Positions 1 to 11,840 of a DNA stretch of 64,000 nucleotides are shown here, in pieces. The stretch comes from Pholiota molesta (taxonomy: Eukaryota; Basidiomycota; Agaricomycetes; Agaricales; Strophariaceae). The number at the start of each line of letters is the position of its first letter. Positions within the stretch are counted from its first letter, which is position 1. The position numbers and the translations under genes were made by a program. The stretch is taken from NCBI GenBank assembly GCA_014925825.1, contig JACGCK010000192.1:1-64000 (forward strand), given 5' to 3'. The notes below the pieces were generated by a model, which saw only the letters and a program-made list of their open reading frames with translations, was not told where the DNA came from and searched no databases.

Positions 1-318
1 TGGATCGTAAGGATAATCACCGCCAAAAGAAAAGCGACCCCTTGACAGCTTCGCTTTCACAACCGCTGGATCACCAATACCCAGAAAAAGAGGGGAATGA
101 GAAGAAAGAAAAAATAACAGGAATCCATCCAAGTAGGGATTCCGCGTTCCGCGCGAGACGCCCCCAATCCATCTACTCCGTATCCATCTCAGAGACGAAT
201 TACCGGCAGAGATCGTACCCCTCGCGCTGGATGTGTTCGCCACTTCATCAAGGCGCAAGCGAAACGCCCGTGGCAGCGAACCAGCAGTGACGGATGGGCG
301 CAGAAGTCGCTCTCGCAC
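1..318. other. Gene-free left edge with a short dispersed repeat
   Basis: I see no supportable gene. Bases 236-309 recur in the same orientation at 5318-5385 with roughly 80% identity by eye, so the long repeat at 319-4481 is bracketed by two related segments. That could be a duplication made when the repeat arrived or an older split sequence. The 82-codon frame at 42-290 has no ATG start and no recognisable domain. Confidence 0.4.
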
Positions 319-888
319 TCGGATGCCCAAGAAGACTGAATAGCGTTGGCGGGGCAGACGAGTTGGTATAGACACCCGCGTGGACTAATTACGACTAGTT
401 CCCAAGCAGTGCTTTGACTGGGATGGGGACTTTATCAAGTGCGCGAGGCGGCCCATACCGAGTCGTCGTTGCACGCCTCCGTGGCAGGATCAGGAAGAGA
501 AATGCGTACCCTTATAACCGTTGGCTTGTTCTCATGGTCTCTTGTTCGCCTCTTTATCCATGATTACGGGTTACTGGCTGCCCATGAAGGAATAAGTCTA
601 GGTCCTTAACGGACACTGGGTGAGGTGATGTAGACGTACAGTCACGTACTTTTTATCTAACTTTAGTTCAGTCCAACTCGAGGGACGTCGATGTCGATGG
701 AAACTCGTGAAACACGTACTGGGTGTTCTCGTCTGTCACTAGGCTATAGGCTGGTTTGATGTTGGTTTGAGGCTGGTGGTAGGACGCTGAGAGTTCGTTA
801 TCGATCTTTTGGCTGCATATGGCCTGATGGTATTGACAAGTCACAAGACCACGTGCGTGTATCCCAGGGCGCGACTTCGAACTTCGGA

Positions 889-1637
889 AGGACCCCTGAT
901 AATACTGTTGTGGGTCGGATACTCCCACGCCTATAAACGCGGCCGCAGGCCGCGAAAAGTTGGATACATTTTAGTAGGCGAACACCTATATTCGACCGGA
1001 TATGGCACTCATCTCTATGTCTCATACCGCCTCAAAAAACACCTAAGAGCTCCCAATTTTTTGGAGGTCAGATCCCGAACACCCAAACAATGTTACTTTT
1101 CCATGCAAATTTGGCAAAAATTTGGAAGCAAACTTCATGATTGAAATCAGCGCTTTTTCCGTGCTATTTTCCACCCAAAGCTCAAACAAGATATTTTGCC
1201 CATCCTCCTGCTACTGCATTTCTTTTTTATCTCCCCCTTCAATATTCCGGTTCCGCAACAACGAAACGGCGCTAGAAATTAGTAGAATTAGTGTCTAGCT
1301 TTTTTGACAACATTTTTACGAAGATGCTAGTGCAAGATAGGCAATCCTCGAAGCCATGAAGTGCTTACTCAAACGCCCGATAAAAAAGACATCCGAAATG
1401 ATATGGACAACGGTACTTAGGTTGTATTTAGACGTAGAAATTGTTTTTAGATTTTTTGCTATTTTATAGACATTTTTAAAGGTCGGATACAAAAAACACC
1501 TATATCGGCCCAATTTTGTATGTCGGATCACAAAAACACCCAAAATCTCCCCCAAACGGCCGAAATTTCGAACACCTATGACGGCCGAAATTTTGGCTAT
1601 TTTGTATCCGACCTCCCACGGCATTATCAGGGGTCCT
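889..1637. mobile_element. Non-autonomous hAT-like MITE nested in R1a
   Basis: The ends are inverted: the left end starts AGGACCCCTGATAAT and the right end is its reverse complement, with weaker matching to about 35 bases. An 8-base direct repeat, acttcgga, lies directly outside both ends (881-888 and 1638-1645). The inverted sister repeat R1b lacks the insertion and has an uninterrupted site near 17251-17260, which confirms it as an insertion. An 8-bp duplication is typical of the hAT superfamily, so the assignment rests on that and not on a transposase, because none is encoded. The interior is rich in repeated short motifs (ggatac, cggccgaaat, acacctat) in both orientations, as expected of subterminal transposase-binding arrays. 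Confidence 0.85.
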
Positions 1638-1876
1638 ACTTCGGACCACCACCACAACGACGAAGACATCTTCTTGGAATCTCTCTCCCTTGTTGATTGA
1701 ATAGGACTAGCTTCGACGACTCACCGTACACTAGTGCCGACAACATGCAAGGAGCAGACGAAGGAAGGGCGGTAGATGGGTGGCTAGGGACTCAGAAGAA
1801 GAGGTTCGCGTACAGGGCTCGATGTGAGTAGAACTCTTCACCTGGCAGCTTGCCAGCGCCTATTGTATTCTTACCC

Positions 1877-3540
1877 TGGACATCCCGCATGAAGGAACCC
1901 CCCCTGTCTGCCCTCCTCCCCACACCGCTTGGCCATGACTCGGCTGTCCATCGCGCTCAGCTAATCCACCACCCTCGTTATCCCGTGCTGTCGATCCGCC
2001 TCTTTTGAATCACCTGAGTGCACGTTGCCCAGCGGGCTCATTCCCTCATCTATACGATATAAGAAGCAATGCCAACCGGTATCAGCAGCTTAGCACGAGA
2101 GCCGACGGTCATCGTGATGCATCATGCGCAGAACCGCGCGGTTCCCCGCGCGTCGTTCAGCCGATCTTCATTCAAGCCTACGACGCCTTGTACGACAGTT
2201 ACTCTAACTCGACGGCATACAACCGATGCCAGCTCTTACCAGCCTCTCCACATTCACGTCCATGCGTCTTCCCCAAGCCTCCTCGGCTGCTCCCGAACAC
2301 TCTTCCTCTCGAGTCTCGAACTTTCTGTCACACGGCAATGACGCGTCTTGCGTTCTCTTGTATTGTCTCCCCCCCTGTCCACTCCCTCCAGCCCAATCAC
2401 TGCCGCCCTCGCCCGCTCAAGAGGCCTATAGGCGCACCCCTCTGCCCATCTGAATCTCGTCAAATGACACATTGCGCGACGCAGGAGGATGCGCATTTCG
2501 ATGCTCATGGATTGAAACGCACTTGTAGCAGTCGGAGGAACAGCGAGCAACTCATCGCGACCTATACCAAACCTTGTAATGTGTCGGGTGGGGGATAAAA
2601 TCATGCGCAGGCGTTCGGGCGAGCTACGTGGTACGTCTCGCTCATCCCAAGCTGACCGAATGCGCGCCCTTTCTGGGCCCCGCTCGACGTCTACTGCCTC
2701 CATTGATGCACCTTCGTCGGTCACCACGATCGACTACCCTAGACAGCCCGCATCAAGGATCCCCACCTGTTTCCCCTCCCTCCTCACCTCACATTGCCTG
2801 GCCATGACGCGGCTGTCCTTCGTGCTCAGCTTATCCATCACCCTCGTCACCCCGTGCTGCCGATCCGGCTCTCTTGCGTCACCTGAGTGCACGTTGCCCT
2901 GCGGGCCCCATTCCTTCGACTATACGATATAACACACAATGCCAACCGTTATCAACAGCTTAGCACGAGACTCGACGGTCATTGTTATGGCCCGTGCGCA
3001 TGACCGCGCTATTCCCCGCGCATCGTTCAGCCGATCTTCATTCAAGCCCACGAAGCCTTGTACGGCAGTTAGTCTAACTTGACGGCGTGCAAGCGATCTC
3101 AGCTCTCACCAGCCTCTCCACATTCGCGTTCATGCGTCTTCGCCGAGCCTCCTCGGCTGCCCCTGAACGTTTGAACAATCTTCCTCTCGAGTCTCGAGTT
3201 TCCTATCACACGGCAATGACGCGTCTTGCGTTCTCTTTTATCGTCTCTCCCACTGTCCGCTCCCTCCAGCCCGATCACTGCCGCCCTCACCCACTCAAGA
3301 GGCCTATAGGCGCACCCCTCTGCCCATCAGAATCTCGTCAAACGACGCATTGCGCAACGATGCAGGAGGATGCGCATTTTGATGATTATGTATGAACGAA
3401 ACGCGCTTGTAGCAGTCGGATGGACAGCGAGAAACTTGTCGCGGCCGATGCCCAACCTTGTAATGTGTCGGGTGGGAGATGAAATCATGCGCAGGCGTTC
3501 GGGCGAGCTACGTGGTACGTCTCGCTCATCCCATCGTACT
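1877..3540 (+). repeat. Tandem duplication inside R1a (two ~860-bp units)
   Basis: Bases ~1877-2640 and ~2737-3540 are diverged copies of one unit. Both contain the Thr/Ser/Pro-rich reading stretch, the ctatacgatata motif, and the closing block that ends in gagctacgtggtacgtctcg. The R1b copy at 15.25-17.8 kb has only one unit (about 16240-17040), so the duplication arose after the two R1 copies separated, or one unit was lost from R1b. Confidence 0.7.
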
Positions 3541-4481
3541 CCGTTGCGTTACTTAATTCCCCAGTGTTCTTCCGCTTCCGCTCCAAGCGCGTCACACACC
3601 GACGTGAATATAGAATTCTCTTCTTCCAACATGACGATTCAACTTCCAAATAATTCTTCACCCCCCGCCGAGGTGAGCCACTCCGATAGTCTTTAGCTCC
3701 CCGTTCTCCGGCCTTATCAGCATAAGCTCTCGTAAAAACATCCCCTTTCGTGGACCGCGAATTGGCGATTTGAAGCTTAATCGATCAGCTGAGTACCTTG
3801 TTCATTCACCTGTTGCACCCCTCCCTTGCCCCATTAACACGCTTGCTCACACCACTCCCAAGTCGCATCCCAAGGGCGGAACGGTACTGAGTATCCACGT
3901 GTCTGCCGTATATCGCTCAAGTACATTTTTGGAGTGGCCGATATTGGCAAGATCTGACCCTATCACGCGGATTCCAGCGCGGTAACAAGGATCTCTTCAA
4001 ACTATCCTTTTTTCCTGCCTTCTTTCCCATGCTTACTCTGCGGTCGTCGCTAATGCGCTCAGGCAGAGGAGCGCTGCGATTATCCTGATTTTTGGCTCTG
4101 GTGCCATGCGCGTTATGCATCTGCGTATGTGTATGTGCTGTGCAGTTACGATGCGCGATCTGGCCTTTTGGCCAGCAGCGTCGCGGGGCCGAATGTCGAT
4201 CGTGTCTATTTCCAGCGCTTCTCTCTCCCTCTTGTTAGAGCTTTCCGTGTCAACGTCATTGGGTTCCAGTTTTCTTTTTTGTGTCTGCATCTTTTTGCCC
4301 GTCTGTCTCTATCTACAAGGTATTGCGGGCAGGGTAAAGGATATTTATCGATGTGTCTCACTACGAGATGCTGATTGGATCGCAGTCCCATCGAGAACGT
4401 TGAACATGCGTCATTGCTGAATTCGTTCGAAATTTCCCCTGTTTACCAACATACCAAAATCATATAGAACTTGAGTATGTC

Positions 4482-5582
4482 GTGCCATGTCGTTCTCCCG
4501 ATCATTTCATGTCTTCAACTTCGGTGTATGTCATAAGTGCTATCCTCAATTATGATTGATGCGTTGGTTAGGGCAACTGTACAGCAAGAGAGCTGTTATA
4601 CGCGCAACTCATTCGAAGTATGGACGAGAAGAAGCTAAATCAAAGGCTGCTCAGTCGGCCTGACCCCGAACAGGCGCGTGAATTTGCACCCCACTGCCCA
4701 TCTTCTTAGTATGCCCCGTTCTCTGCAAGTTGTAGAGCTTCGTATATTTTGCTGGCGTAAGCCACGTACGCTGCATCTATCTCTACACATTTGTTGATCC
4801 GACAAGAGAATAGAACTGGACTGCGTCTATTCCCAATACTACCACATCCTATTGACTAATACACCACGGCGTATCATCGGCATTCCAATCGCTAGCTTCC
4901 GGGCCCACCCTCGGTCATGTACACCCTTGGTTACCTCGATCCTGTATTGGAATTATCCTCCATGGGCTCACGAGTTCCTTGATGGTAATAGGTGACACAG
5001 TCGCAGACTCGCAGTGCACAATATGTGCATTGGAAGGTGGTTGTTCTCGTGCACATTGAGGACGTGCGGTATTGGATCCAAAACCAGCCTCGTAGTCTCC
5101 GAACTCAAACCTGCAAGAGAAGATCGCATAGACGGCTACATCTGGACGATTTGCTCGTACTGAGCCAGGGTTATGACGAGGCGAACGTATTCACGCACGA
5201 CGCGCACACATAGGATTCCACATCGTCCGTCGCCGATCCTCTCTCCGCTCGAGCTCTGGCGTTGGAGGACGGTGATGATTTGGTTTCGTTCGTTCTGGGG
5301 TAGGACGCACACATTCGTACACTCCATCAAGGCGCAAGCGAGACGCCCGTGACGGTGACCCAGCAATGATGGATTGGCGCAGAGGCCTCTCGAGCTCTGC
5401 TACATATCGGTCATTAGCAGCTTTCATGGAATATCTCCCCTTACGTCTATCACACATCATGATATGTAAAAGTTGTCCTCTGACTCTTACAATCAACTTG
5501 GTAATCATATACATTGCACCAATGGAAGTATCCTGCCAATCTAGATCCGCTAACTCAACAATAGCAATATGTTTACTCCACT
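4482..5582. other. Gene-free stretch between R1a and the secreted-protein gene
   Basis: I found no open frame with codon structure or splice logic. The only recognisable item is the direct repeat at 5318-5385, which echoes 236-309. Confidence 0.4.
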
Positions 5583-6729
5583 TTAACAGCCCGCATCGGA
5601 AACCAGTTTCGCTGTCAGCTCTTTGAAGTGAGTATTCCCGCCTTGTCCCTCTGCATAGATCTCATCCGTAAGTGCTGCTCCTTTGGGTACGTTCTTGCAG
5701 TGGACCTCGTAGGTCTGGTGGTATACGAGTCCTTTGGCTGCTGCTTGGTTGACGACAGCATACTGCCAGAAGCTCTTCGTCATGTCTTTGTCTGAGGGCG
5801 GAATGAATCCAAAATCAATTGTGTGATCGAGTCGGTATCAATTAGAACTGAGTACTGACCTGTTATGGGATTGTGCATTGGACTAGAGAAAATTAGTTAC
5901 AAATTATTCGTGATATGAAGCAGCTTACGCAGTGATCATATCATAAGCCCTGCACTGATTCTTTTGTTGAGTTGAGTGAGCAGGGGAAATATGTTAAAAT
6001 CTATCGAATGGACTTACAACCGTAACACTGGCGAGATCTTTGAATTCGTAGACTTTAAAGCTGTAATAGTTCGAGTGAGAATGCATACTATAATCATAGC
6101 TTGAGATACTGACGTTCCGGGAGTCCACGCAAATTCTATGTGATATAATTATTCTCCAGAAGCTGCAAAATCAAATGAACGCATCTCCTCACCAAGAACA
6201 TGAACCGTGGTCGGTTGGGCTTTAGATACATCATACGTATCTTTGTAGCATGCAAACTGTGCAGCAACTATTACACTGTCCGTAAAATAAACGCCTCCTT
6301 CGGACTCTATCATGGTAAAGTTCACGGGTTCAGAGAGTAAACAGCGTAGACAGGAAAATCATCCATACTTTTGTCATCATGGTGATGAAGATCCCCGCAC
6401 GTATGGGTTTTAGATAAATCCACCCCAGCCGCCATAGACTTTGCAGCTGCAGTATTTTGGGTGCCGTGGAATAAAATCGCGGCATTCTTTCCGGATGGGT
6501 GCTCCAAGCCCATGCGTTTGTGCAGCTTCGGTTGAGCATGGATAGGACACTATTTCGCCTTTAGTAATGCACATGAACAGAGTCGTTAGGGATTACAGTA
6601 GCTCACAGAGCCTCCAGCGCCCGGTGTGGCTTTTGTGGGTAGTGCTTCGACGCCAGTAGACACAAGCAAGAGAACTGCCAATGCTGCCAGCATATATATG
6701 AACGATGATTGCAGACGAATGGATTGCAT
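5583..6729 (-). CDS. Secreted ADP-ribosyltransferase-like protein (8 exons)
   Basis: Hand-spliced exons on the minus strand: 6607-6729, 6369-6549, 6193-6306, 6114-6135, 6018-6060, 5929-5954, 5860-5882 and 5583-5791, giving 246 residues with every phase consistent. The first 29 residues are a clear signal peptide with a Leu/Ala/Val core. The mature part has an ILFHGT motif near residue 72 followed by a Cys/His-rich loop, then GGVYFTDS near residue 106 and FWQYAVVNQ in the C-terminal third. An 'H-G-T ... G-x-Y-x-T-D' layout resembles the ADP-ribosyltransferase fold, but I cannot point to the catalytic Glu with confidence, so enzymatic activity is inference. The start was chosen because only this ATG yields a signal peptide. 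Four exons are 22-43 bases long. The alternative is a secreted protein of unknown function. Confidence 0.65.
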
Positions 6730-7079
6730 GGTTAAGATTAAAGTAATCGAATAAAATGGGCTGGGATTTGGGAAGTATCAACTTGGTAGTTGAACGAAAA
6801 TTGTATACGTATACTTACGTGTAAGGGTCTTTGTTGGTTGATAAGATAGTTGAAGAAAGCGGTAATAAGAGTGATAGCGACGATGTAGTGGAGAAACTTT
6901 TACGACCTTGTAACGGACAATTTATGTTAGTAAGTATCTCCAGTAGAATGAAGGATGTAAATGCGAGTACTTACCCGCGTAGAAGGTTTGGTATGGACGT
7001 CAACGTTGGGGAGTCCTTCTCGAGACGACCCTCCTTTTATTAGCTATGCCATGCATTGGAATCGATTGTATTGCGTTGT

Positions 7080-7330
7080 CTTTCCACTAAACTTCTGTGC
7101 TTGTATATCCCAAGAATGGAGGAATCTTGTTTCATAGCTCGGATTTTGCAATCCTCCTCGTGGATACTGGCAGCACAAACATTCTCCTTGAATGACTATT
7201 TACGAACCGCCTGCAATAATGTCTACAAGGTACTGTGGATCTGTCGTACGCATAGTCGGTCATGGCAGTGTCGTGGCACCTCCGGGGCACGATCTACACA
7301 TTGTGCCCGGCGACGGTGTTCGATATTTTT
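7080..7330 (+). pseudogene. Possible aspartic-peptidase fragment
   Basis: In one frame around 7118-7190 the translation contains DFAILLVDTGSTNI, which resembles the active-site DTG/S segment of fungal pepsin-like peptidases, followed at once by a stop. No second active-site segment, propeptide or C-terminal half can be traced up- or downstream, so if real it is a short relic. It could also be a chance match. The rest of 6730-7609 shows nothing I can name. Confidence 0.3.
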
Positions 7331-7609
7331 GTAAGTGCCTTCGTCAAGAATAAACTTGGTAAAAGTTTCCCTAAATGTAAGTGTTTTGAAAGCGGCCGCA
7401 CACCAAACCTCGATACCTGGCCACAAACGTCAGCTTTGATCGGAGGCAAGAATACGGCCCATCAAGATTTAAGGGCCCACCGCAAGAGCATTACCGCCGT
7501 CAGTGGATGTCGGTAGAAATAGAACTTTGATCACATGCATGAGAAACTGCGAGTGAGCAGCGTCGATGTAAATTTTAAACGGATGGCGGTACTCCATCCT
7601 CTCACTTTC

Positions 7610-8924
7610 ATGAACCATCACCAACTTCACATGACAATTGCGGCAACAAGCATTTCCGATACGCCTCAGGAGATCCTGGAAAGGATCTTGGACTTCCTAC
7701 ACGATGATCATGCCACTCTCTATTCAGCTAGCCTTGTGAGCCGCGTATGGATCCACGCACCGCGATATCACCTGTTCAGCCAGACGTTACTGAAAGAAAT
7801 CTACAGATGGGGCCGCTTGCTCAAAGAAAATGCCTGCTTGTTTCTTGTCCTCGCCCGATCCGAGCACTGCACTATCCTCCCCGCTATCCGATCCGCCATT
7901 CTTATAGTGCAAACTCAGGAGCTGGTCGATGATTTGGTCAAAGTTTTGGCGCCTTCCAAAAGGCTTTCACAACTGACGTATATCCACACTCTTCGATCAG
8001 AAACGATATCGTGGAACGCCCAGATTCTGACCAATATCCAGGATTTTTATTTCGACTTCTTGTGGTACACCTTCGATGCCGATGCGTGGCGTCTTGTCAC
8101 GTCCTTTCCCAATCTTCACTCCCTCGCGTTGTACACCAATGCTACTTGCCCCATCACCCTCCCATCCTCCATCCCCGGATACGTTTTCCGCAATCTTCGG
8201 ACCCTTCGTTTAAGGCTGGTTGCTTCGGAAGAGCTGTTCGAGTGGCTGATTAGACTTGACGGCACTCATTTTATTTTGGAGACGCTCGACCTTCGGATGT
8301 TCCGCCCACATCGCGGTTCCTGGGGATCGATGAGCGCGCTGAACGCATTCCTCAAGGAAATTTCGCATACTCTGATGCATCTGAGCATCGGAATATTCTA
8401 TGAAACTGACCTAAACGAGCTTTCAGCAAGCAGAGGTACGCACTCTTCGTTTATTTTAATTTGCATATTGGTAATGAAATCGGCCGTATATCACAGAGAC
8501 ACGTATAGACCTCGGCCCGTTAGTCAATCTCCACTCCCTTTTCTTAAGAACATACGACATATCCGCGGTCTGCGACTCCCTCGCCTCACTTGACTCTTAC
8601 TCTATGTTAGAGAAACTGACTATACATGCATTACCTTGTCCAAAATACAGCAAAACCAACCAATGTGATCGTATGTTCCCTACGCTCCTACCGCGGTTTG
8701 CCAAAATTATGGCGGGAAAACAATTTGCTGGGATCAAACTGCTCGATTTACACGTCCCGGAAGGTTTGGACTTGGGCGTTGTCGAGGAACAGTTGGGACA
8801 ATGGGACCGAAAGGAACGCTTGACGTTGTCTCATACTAAGGATAAAGATTTCCAATATAACACCCTCGACTGGATTCGGCCAATTCTATGGGGCTGGCCC
8901 AGTAATCGCATCCCGAATTCTTAA
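7610..8924 (+). CDS. F-box protein with leucine-rich C-terminal part (copy 1)
   Basis: Two exons, 7610-8435 and 8497-8924, give 417 residues. The 61-base intron (GTACGC..CACAG) is in phase 1, and the same intron exists in the inverted paralogue at 23.6-24.7 kb. The N-terminal 20-60 residues form an F-box (TPQEILERILDFLHDDHAT ... SLVSRVWIHAPRYHLF), which normally binds Skp1 in SCF ubiquitin ligases. The remainder carries irregular LRR-like segments (NLRTLRLRLV, LETLDLRM) likely to choose the substrate. The ATG at 7610 was chosen because it is the first one shared with the paralogue; a longer in-frame start at 7535 is possible. Such F-box families are large in Agaricomycetes and often lie in repeat-rich regions. 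The substrate is unknown. Confidence 0.75.
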
Positions 8925-9883
8925 TGATAATTCATGTCATAGATTACTTCCACCAATGTTCACCCCATCTCAGATTGTATAGTGATGTTTTATTTCGTAC
9001 AGCCACAGCACCGTGCTCCAGTATTTCATACAAGACCCAGATCCATTGTTCCAATACCAACCCCCTCTGAGGCCCTGAATGCCGAAGCCCGAGCGAACTT
9101 GTCCAATGGTACGGAGAAATGGACAAAGAGGAACACAGAACAGGCCAAAATTGACACCGTCGACAAGAGAGAAGACATGCTCCGCGCTGCGATTGACCGA
9201 GTATCCGTTGAGGGACAGGTCCACGAATGTTCATTCGCAGAATTGCAAAGAAAGCTATACTATTGGCAAGACTAATACGGCCCGTCAAGGCGCCCACCGC
9301 AAACGCATAACCGCCGGTAGTATATGCTATCCGACGGTGGAGCCGACCGACGTCGCTCGGGCGGCATCGCAGAAGTTTCGTCCCTGTACTGATTGATCTT
9401 CAAACAACGATATATGGAGGTCGAGCGACGAGCCTGGTCTAACTGTCTTTGAAGGAGTACGCAATAGATACATCGCTGCTTGGTGCTGTTGAGGCGGTAG
9501 ATGTTGATTGAACTGCACAATAGACACGTTACTAGGCTTGTGAGCGAACATGCTCGTTGAGCGAGCTTGATAATCGATTAACTCGAGGGACAAAAAGAAG
9601 TGTGCCCTAATTTCTAGGACACATAAGTAGCTTAAATCTGACTGATAAGCGAGAGTTATTGAAATCGAGCCGCAGCTTCCAGAGCAATTTTTTTAACGGC
9701 AAGTGGGCGAAAGTTCATGGATCACGAATGATACGAAGATCAACAGTACATACTTACAGAAGATGGATGTCAAGATCGCTACCTCCATTGAGATAAACAC
9801 AAAAATATCCATCACCATGCTCGTGATAACAGATGGATCTAAAACTTAGATTTTATCTTCCCAACTTCCATCATCTAACCGCC
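8925..9883. other. Gene-free stretch with a short repeat shared with both F-box loci
   Basis: Bases ~9255-9320 resemble 7445-7500 upstream of F-box copy 1 (shared blocks such as aatacggccc, cccaccgcaa and accgcc), and the inverted counterpart lies near 24830-24870 upstream of F-box copy 2. The frames here have no convincing start, domain or splice structure. The transcript start of the GNAT gene must lie at the right edge. Confidence 0.4.
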
Positions 9884-10930
9884 ATGCAAGGCATTCAAGT
9901 CGCGATTCTACGTTCCCCAACTGGTTAGCCGAGAAAACCTAACATGTTGTCTATTTCAAATAATTCCGCCCCACAGAAGCCCAAATTGAGGAGATGGTGG
10001 ACATAACTGTCGCCGCATTTGAGCAAGGTACGTAGATCTCATTCATTCGAGGCCACTAATTGAACGTTGAAAAGACTTGCCTCAGAAATATACATTCGTG
10101 CGATAACTGGAGGAATCCCCGAGCTCCAAGCCGATCTCTTCCGCCTCTCATTGCGTGCCGCCGCATTGGAAGGGCACATATTCGTTTGCCAGATGCCAGG
10201 ATCCGGAAAAATCCTATCCCTTGGAGCTTGTTTTGGCCCCGGTGTCGACTATCTTGGGAGGTCAGTTGCATGTGCCGTCAGTGATATCTTACATCGTACT
10301 CAACTTCGTCATATCATATCCAAGCGAAGCTCAGCGTGCGCTTGGATATGAGGAATTTTTTGAGAAACTTCCAGATGAAACAAAGAAATGGTACGACGAA
10401 GAGGTATGTGGATTGATTAATCTAACTAGATCTTGCTGAGCTTTCGCTTTGTAGCACCGCCCATTGTCCAAAAAGTTTGTTGACGACACGATTGGACAAG
10501 AGAAGGTAAAATATTTGTTATACTTTTGTTCCTATTGCGTAGTACTAAACTGCGTGATTGTTAGTTGACCAACAGTTGGTTTGTTGCTCTTATGGCAACG
10601 CTTGAGAGCGAAAGACAGAAAGGATATGGATCCGCCATTTTGAATGAAATTAGTAGAAAGGTGGTCCCTATTTTTTCCAGCAGCATTGAACTAGTATTTA
10701 CTTGCAAAATACAGGCGGCCGACGATAAGGCAATAGCAGCCTTAAATGCAACGTCAAACAGCACTGTAATACAACTTCCTCGATGAAGCATGTATACGTT
10801 AAAACTCATTCAATTTGAACAGGTTGCATTCTATAAGAACCTGGGATTCCATGTTCTTGGAAGTGCAGACAGACTATCACCATTCGGTGCTTGGACCAAC
10901 AATATGATGGTATACAACTCGGAGGCATGA
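9884..10930 (+). CDS. GNAT-family N-acetyltransferase
   Basis: Eight exons: 9884-9923, 9977-10027, 10086-10260, 10325-10403, 10455-10505, 10565-10660, 10715-10765 and 10823-10930, giving 216 residues. All phases agree. The C-terminal half shows the GNAT core: the acetyl-CoA loop in SERQKGYGSAIL (the Q/R-x-x-G-x-G/A pattern) and the closing FYKNLGFHVLG strand-turn. The N-terminal half (ITVAAFEQ) fits the usual first helices of the fold. The protein is a small-molecule or protein acetyltransferase with acetyl-CoA as donor; the acceptor cannot be read from sequence, and no signal peptide is visible, so it should be cytosolic. The third exon must begin at 10086 to keep frame, not at the nearer AG at 10074. 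Confidence 0.8.
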
Positions 10931-11840
10931 GTCCAATTATTCGAAACTATTTAGGACATGTGCACCACTATGTCGAGGATTTAATAGGCCATTCAAGTTA
11001 TCTTCGGCGTATCATCACTTCAGGCTATGCATAAGAGAACACAAGCAAATTTTCGGATTTGGGACATATCGATTCAGATTCATCCAGAGTCATAAGGAAT
11101 AATGTATGATTGAAAATATATATTTAGGTTATCGAGTATGGCGGGCGCTCCTCGAATTTCCACCCAGACAGCACAAATTAACGTTTGCACATCCTTTATT
11201 CACATTAGTAGTACTATGTCTTTCGTACTCGCCAATTAGCCACTTGAACAGTCCTAGTACTCATCCAAGACAAGGATAAGGGCAACGACACCTTGCAGGC
11301 TCCCCCTCAACTACAACGAACGCGAATCAGACTGGCACCGAGGTGGGGGCCGTAGAGCGTCGTATTTCAAGACCAAAATGGATCGCGCCGCGGGACCTAT
11401 ATCTACAGCCCTGTTGGCTACATGTTGGAGCTCAGACTCTACGGTGTTGAACGCGTCATTGGACTACGCAATATCGATATGGCGACAGGCTGCGGGGCGT
11501 CTGCCACTGAAGTCGACTCGGAGTTGAAGGCATAGAAGTCGATAGCAGTACATCAATGGCAGTACATGTTCGCCGATCCATTGACATATGGGATCCAAGT
11601 ACAAGCCCAGATTTTAAGTACGCCGTGAATTAAATGATTTATGCTCCTATCGAAGCGCGTCGCGATTGTGAATTGGTTGTGATTTTGTTGTAATTTGCGG
11701 ACGCGTTGCTTGTTCGTGTTTATTTCAGACGCCTCAGACTCAAGGCTAACCTAACCATCAACGTGGTTGGTTATCAACGCCAACGTCGACTCCTAAAATC
11801 CATCACCAATCTATGCCAGGCCTCTCCGCCAATTGCTGCT
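10931..11840. other. Gene-free stretch between the GNAT and HMG-box genes
   Basis: I find no coding frame with codon structure. The left part should hold the 3' end of the GNAT transcript and the right part the promoter and leader of the HMG-box gene. An in-frame extension of the latter exists from 11706, but the mitochondrial presequence begins at the ATG at 11841. Confidence 0.4.

Larger units (their letters stand above)
319..4481 (+). repeat. Long dispersed repeat, copy R1a
   Basis: This segment matches 15251-17828 in reverse complement along its length. Examples are the stretch around 330-500 against 17660-17820 and the stretch around 4060-4480 against 15251-15680. R1a is longer because it carries a 749-bp inserted MITE (889-1637) and a tandem duplication of an internal ~860-bp part (1877-3540); removing both brings the two copies to nearly equal length. 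Frames inside it (for example 2005-2598 plus and 2254-2727 minus) match frames in the other copy but show no domain and are broken between copies. I see no terminal repeats and no reverse transcriptase or transposase, so it is a non-autonomous or decayed element of unknown class. Its last ~400 bases are related to the R2 repeats at 20-23 kb. Confidence 0.75.

Noticed and set aside
2005..2727. Long open frames on both strands inside R1a (197 and 157 codons)
   Set aside because: They lie in a repeat, are partly conserved only because the DNA is, show no domain, and are broken between R1a units and R1b.
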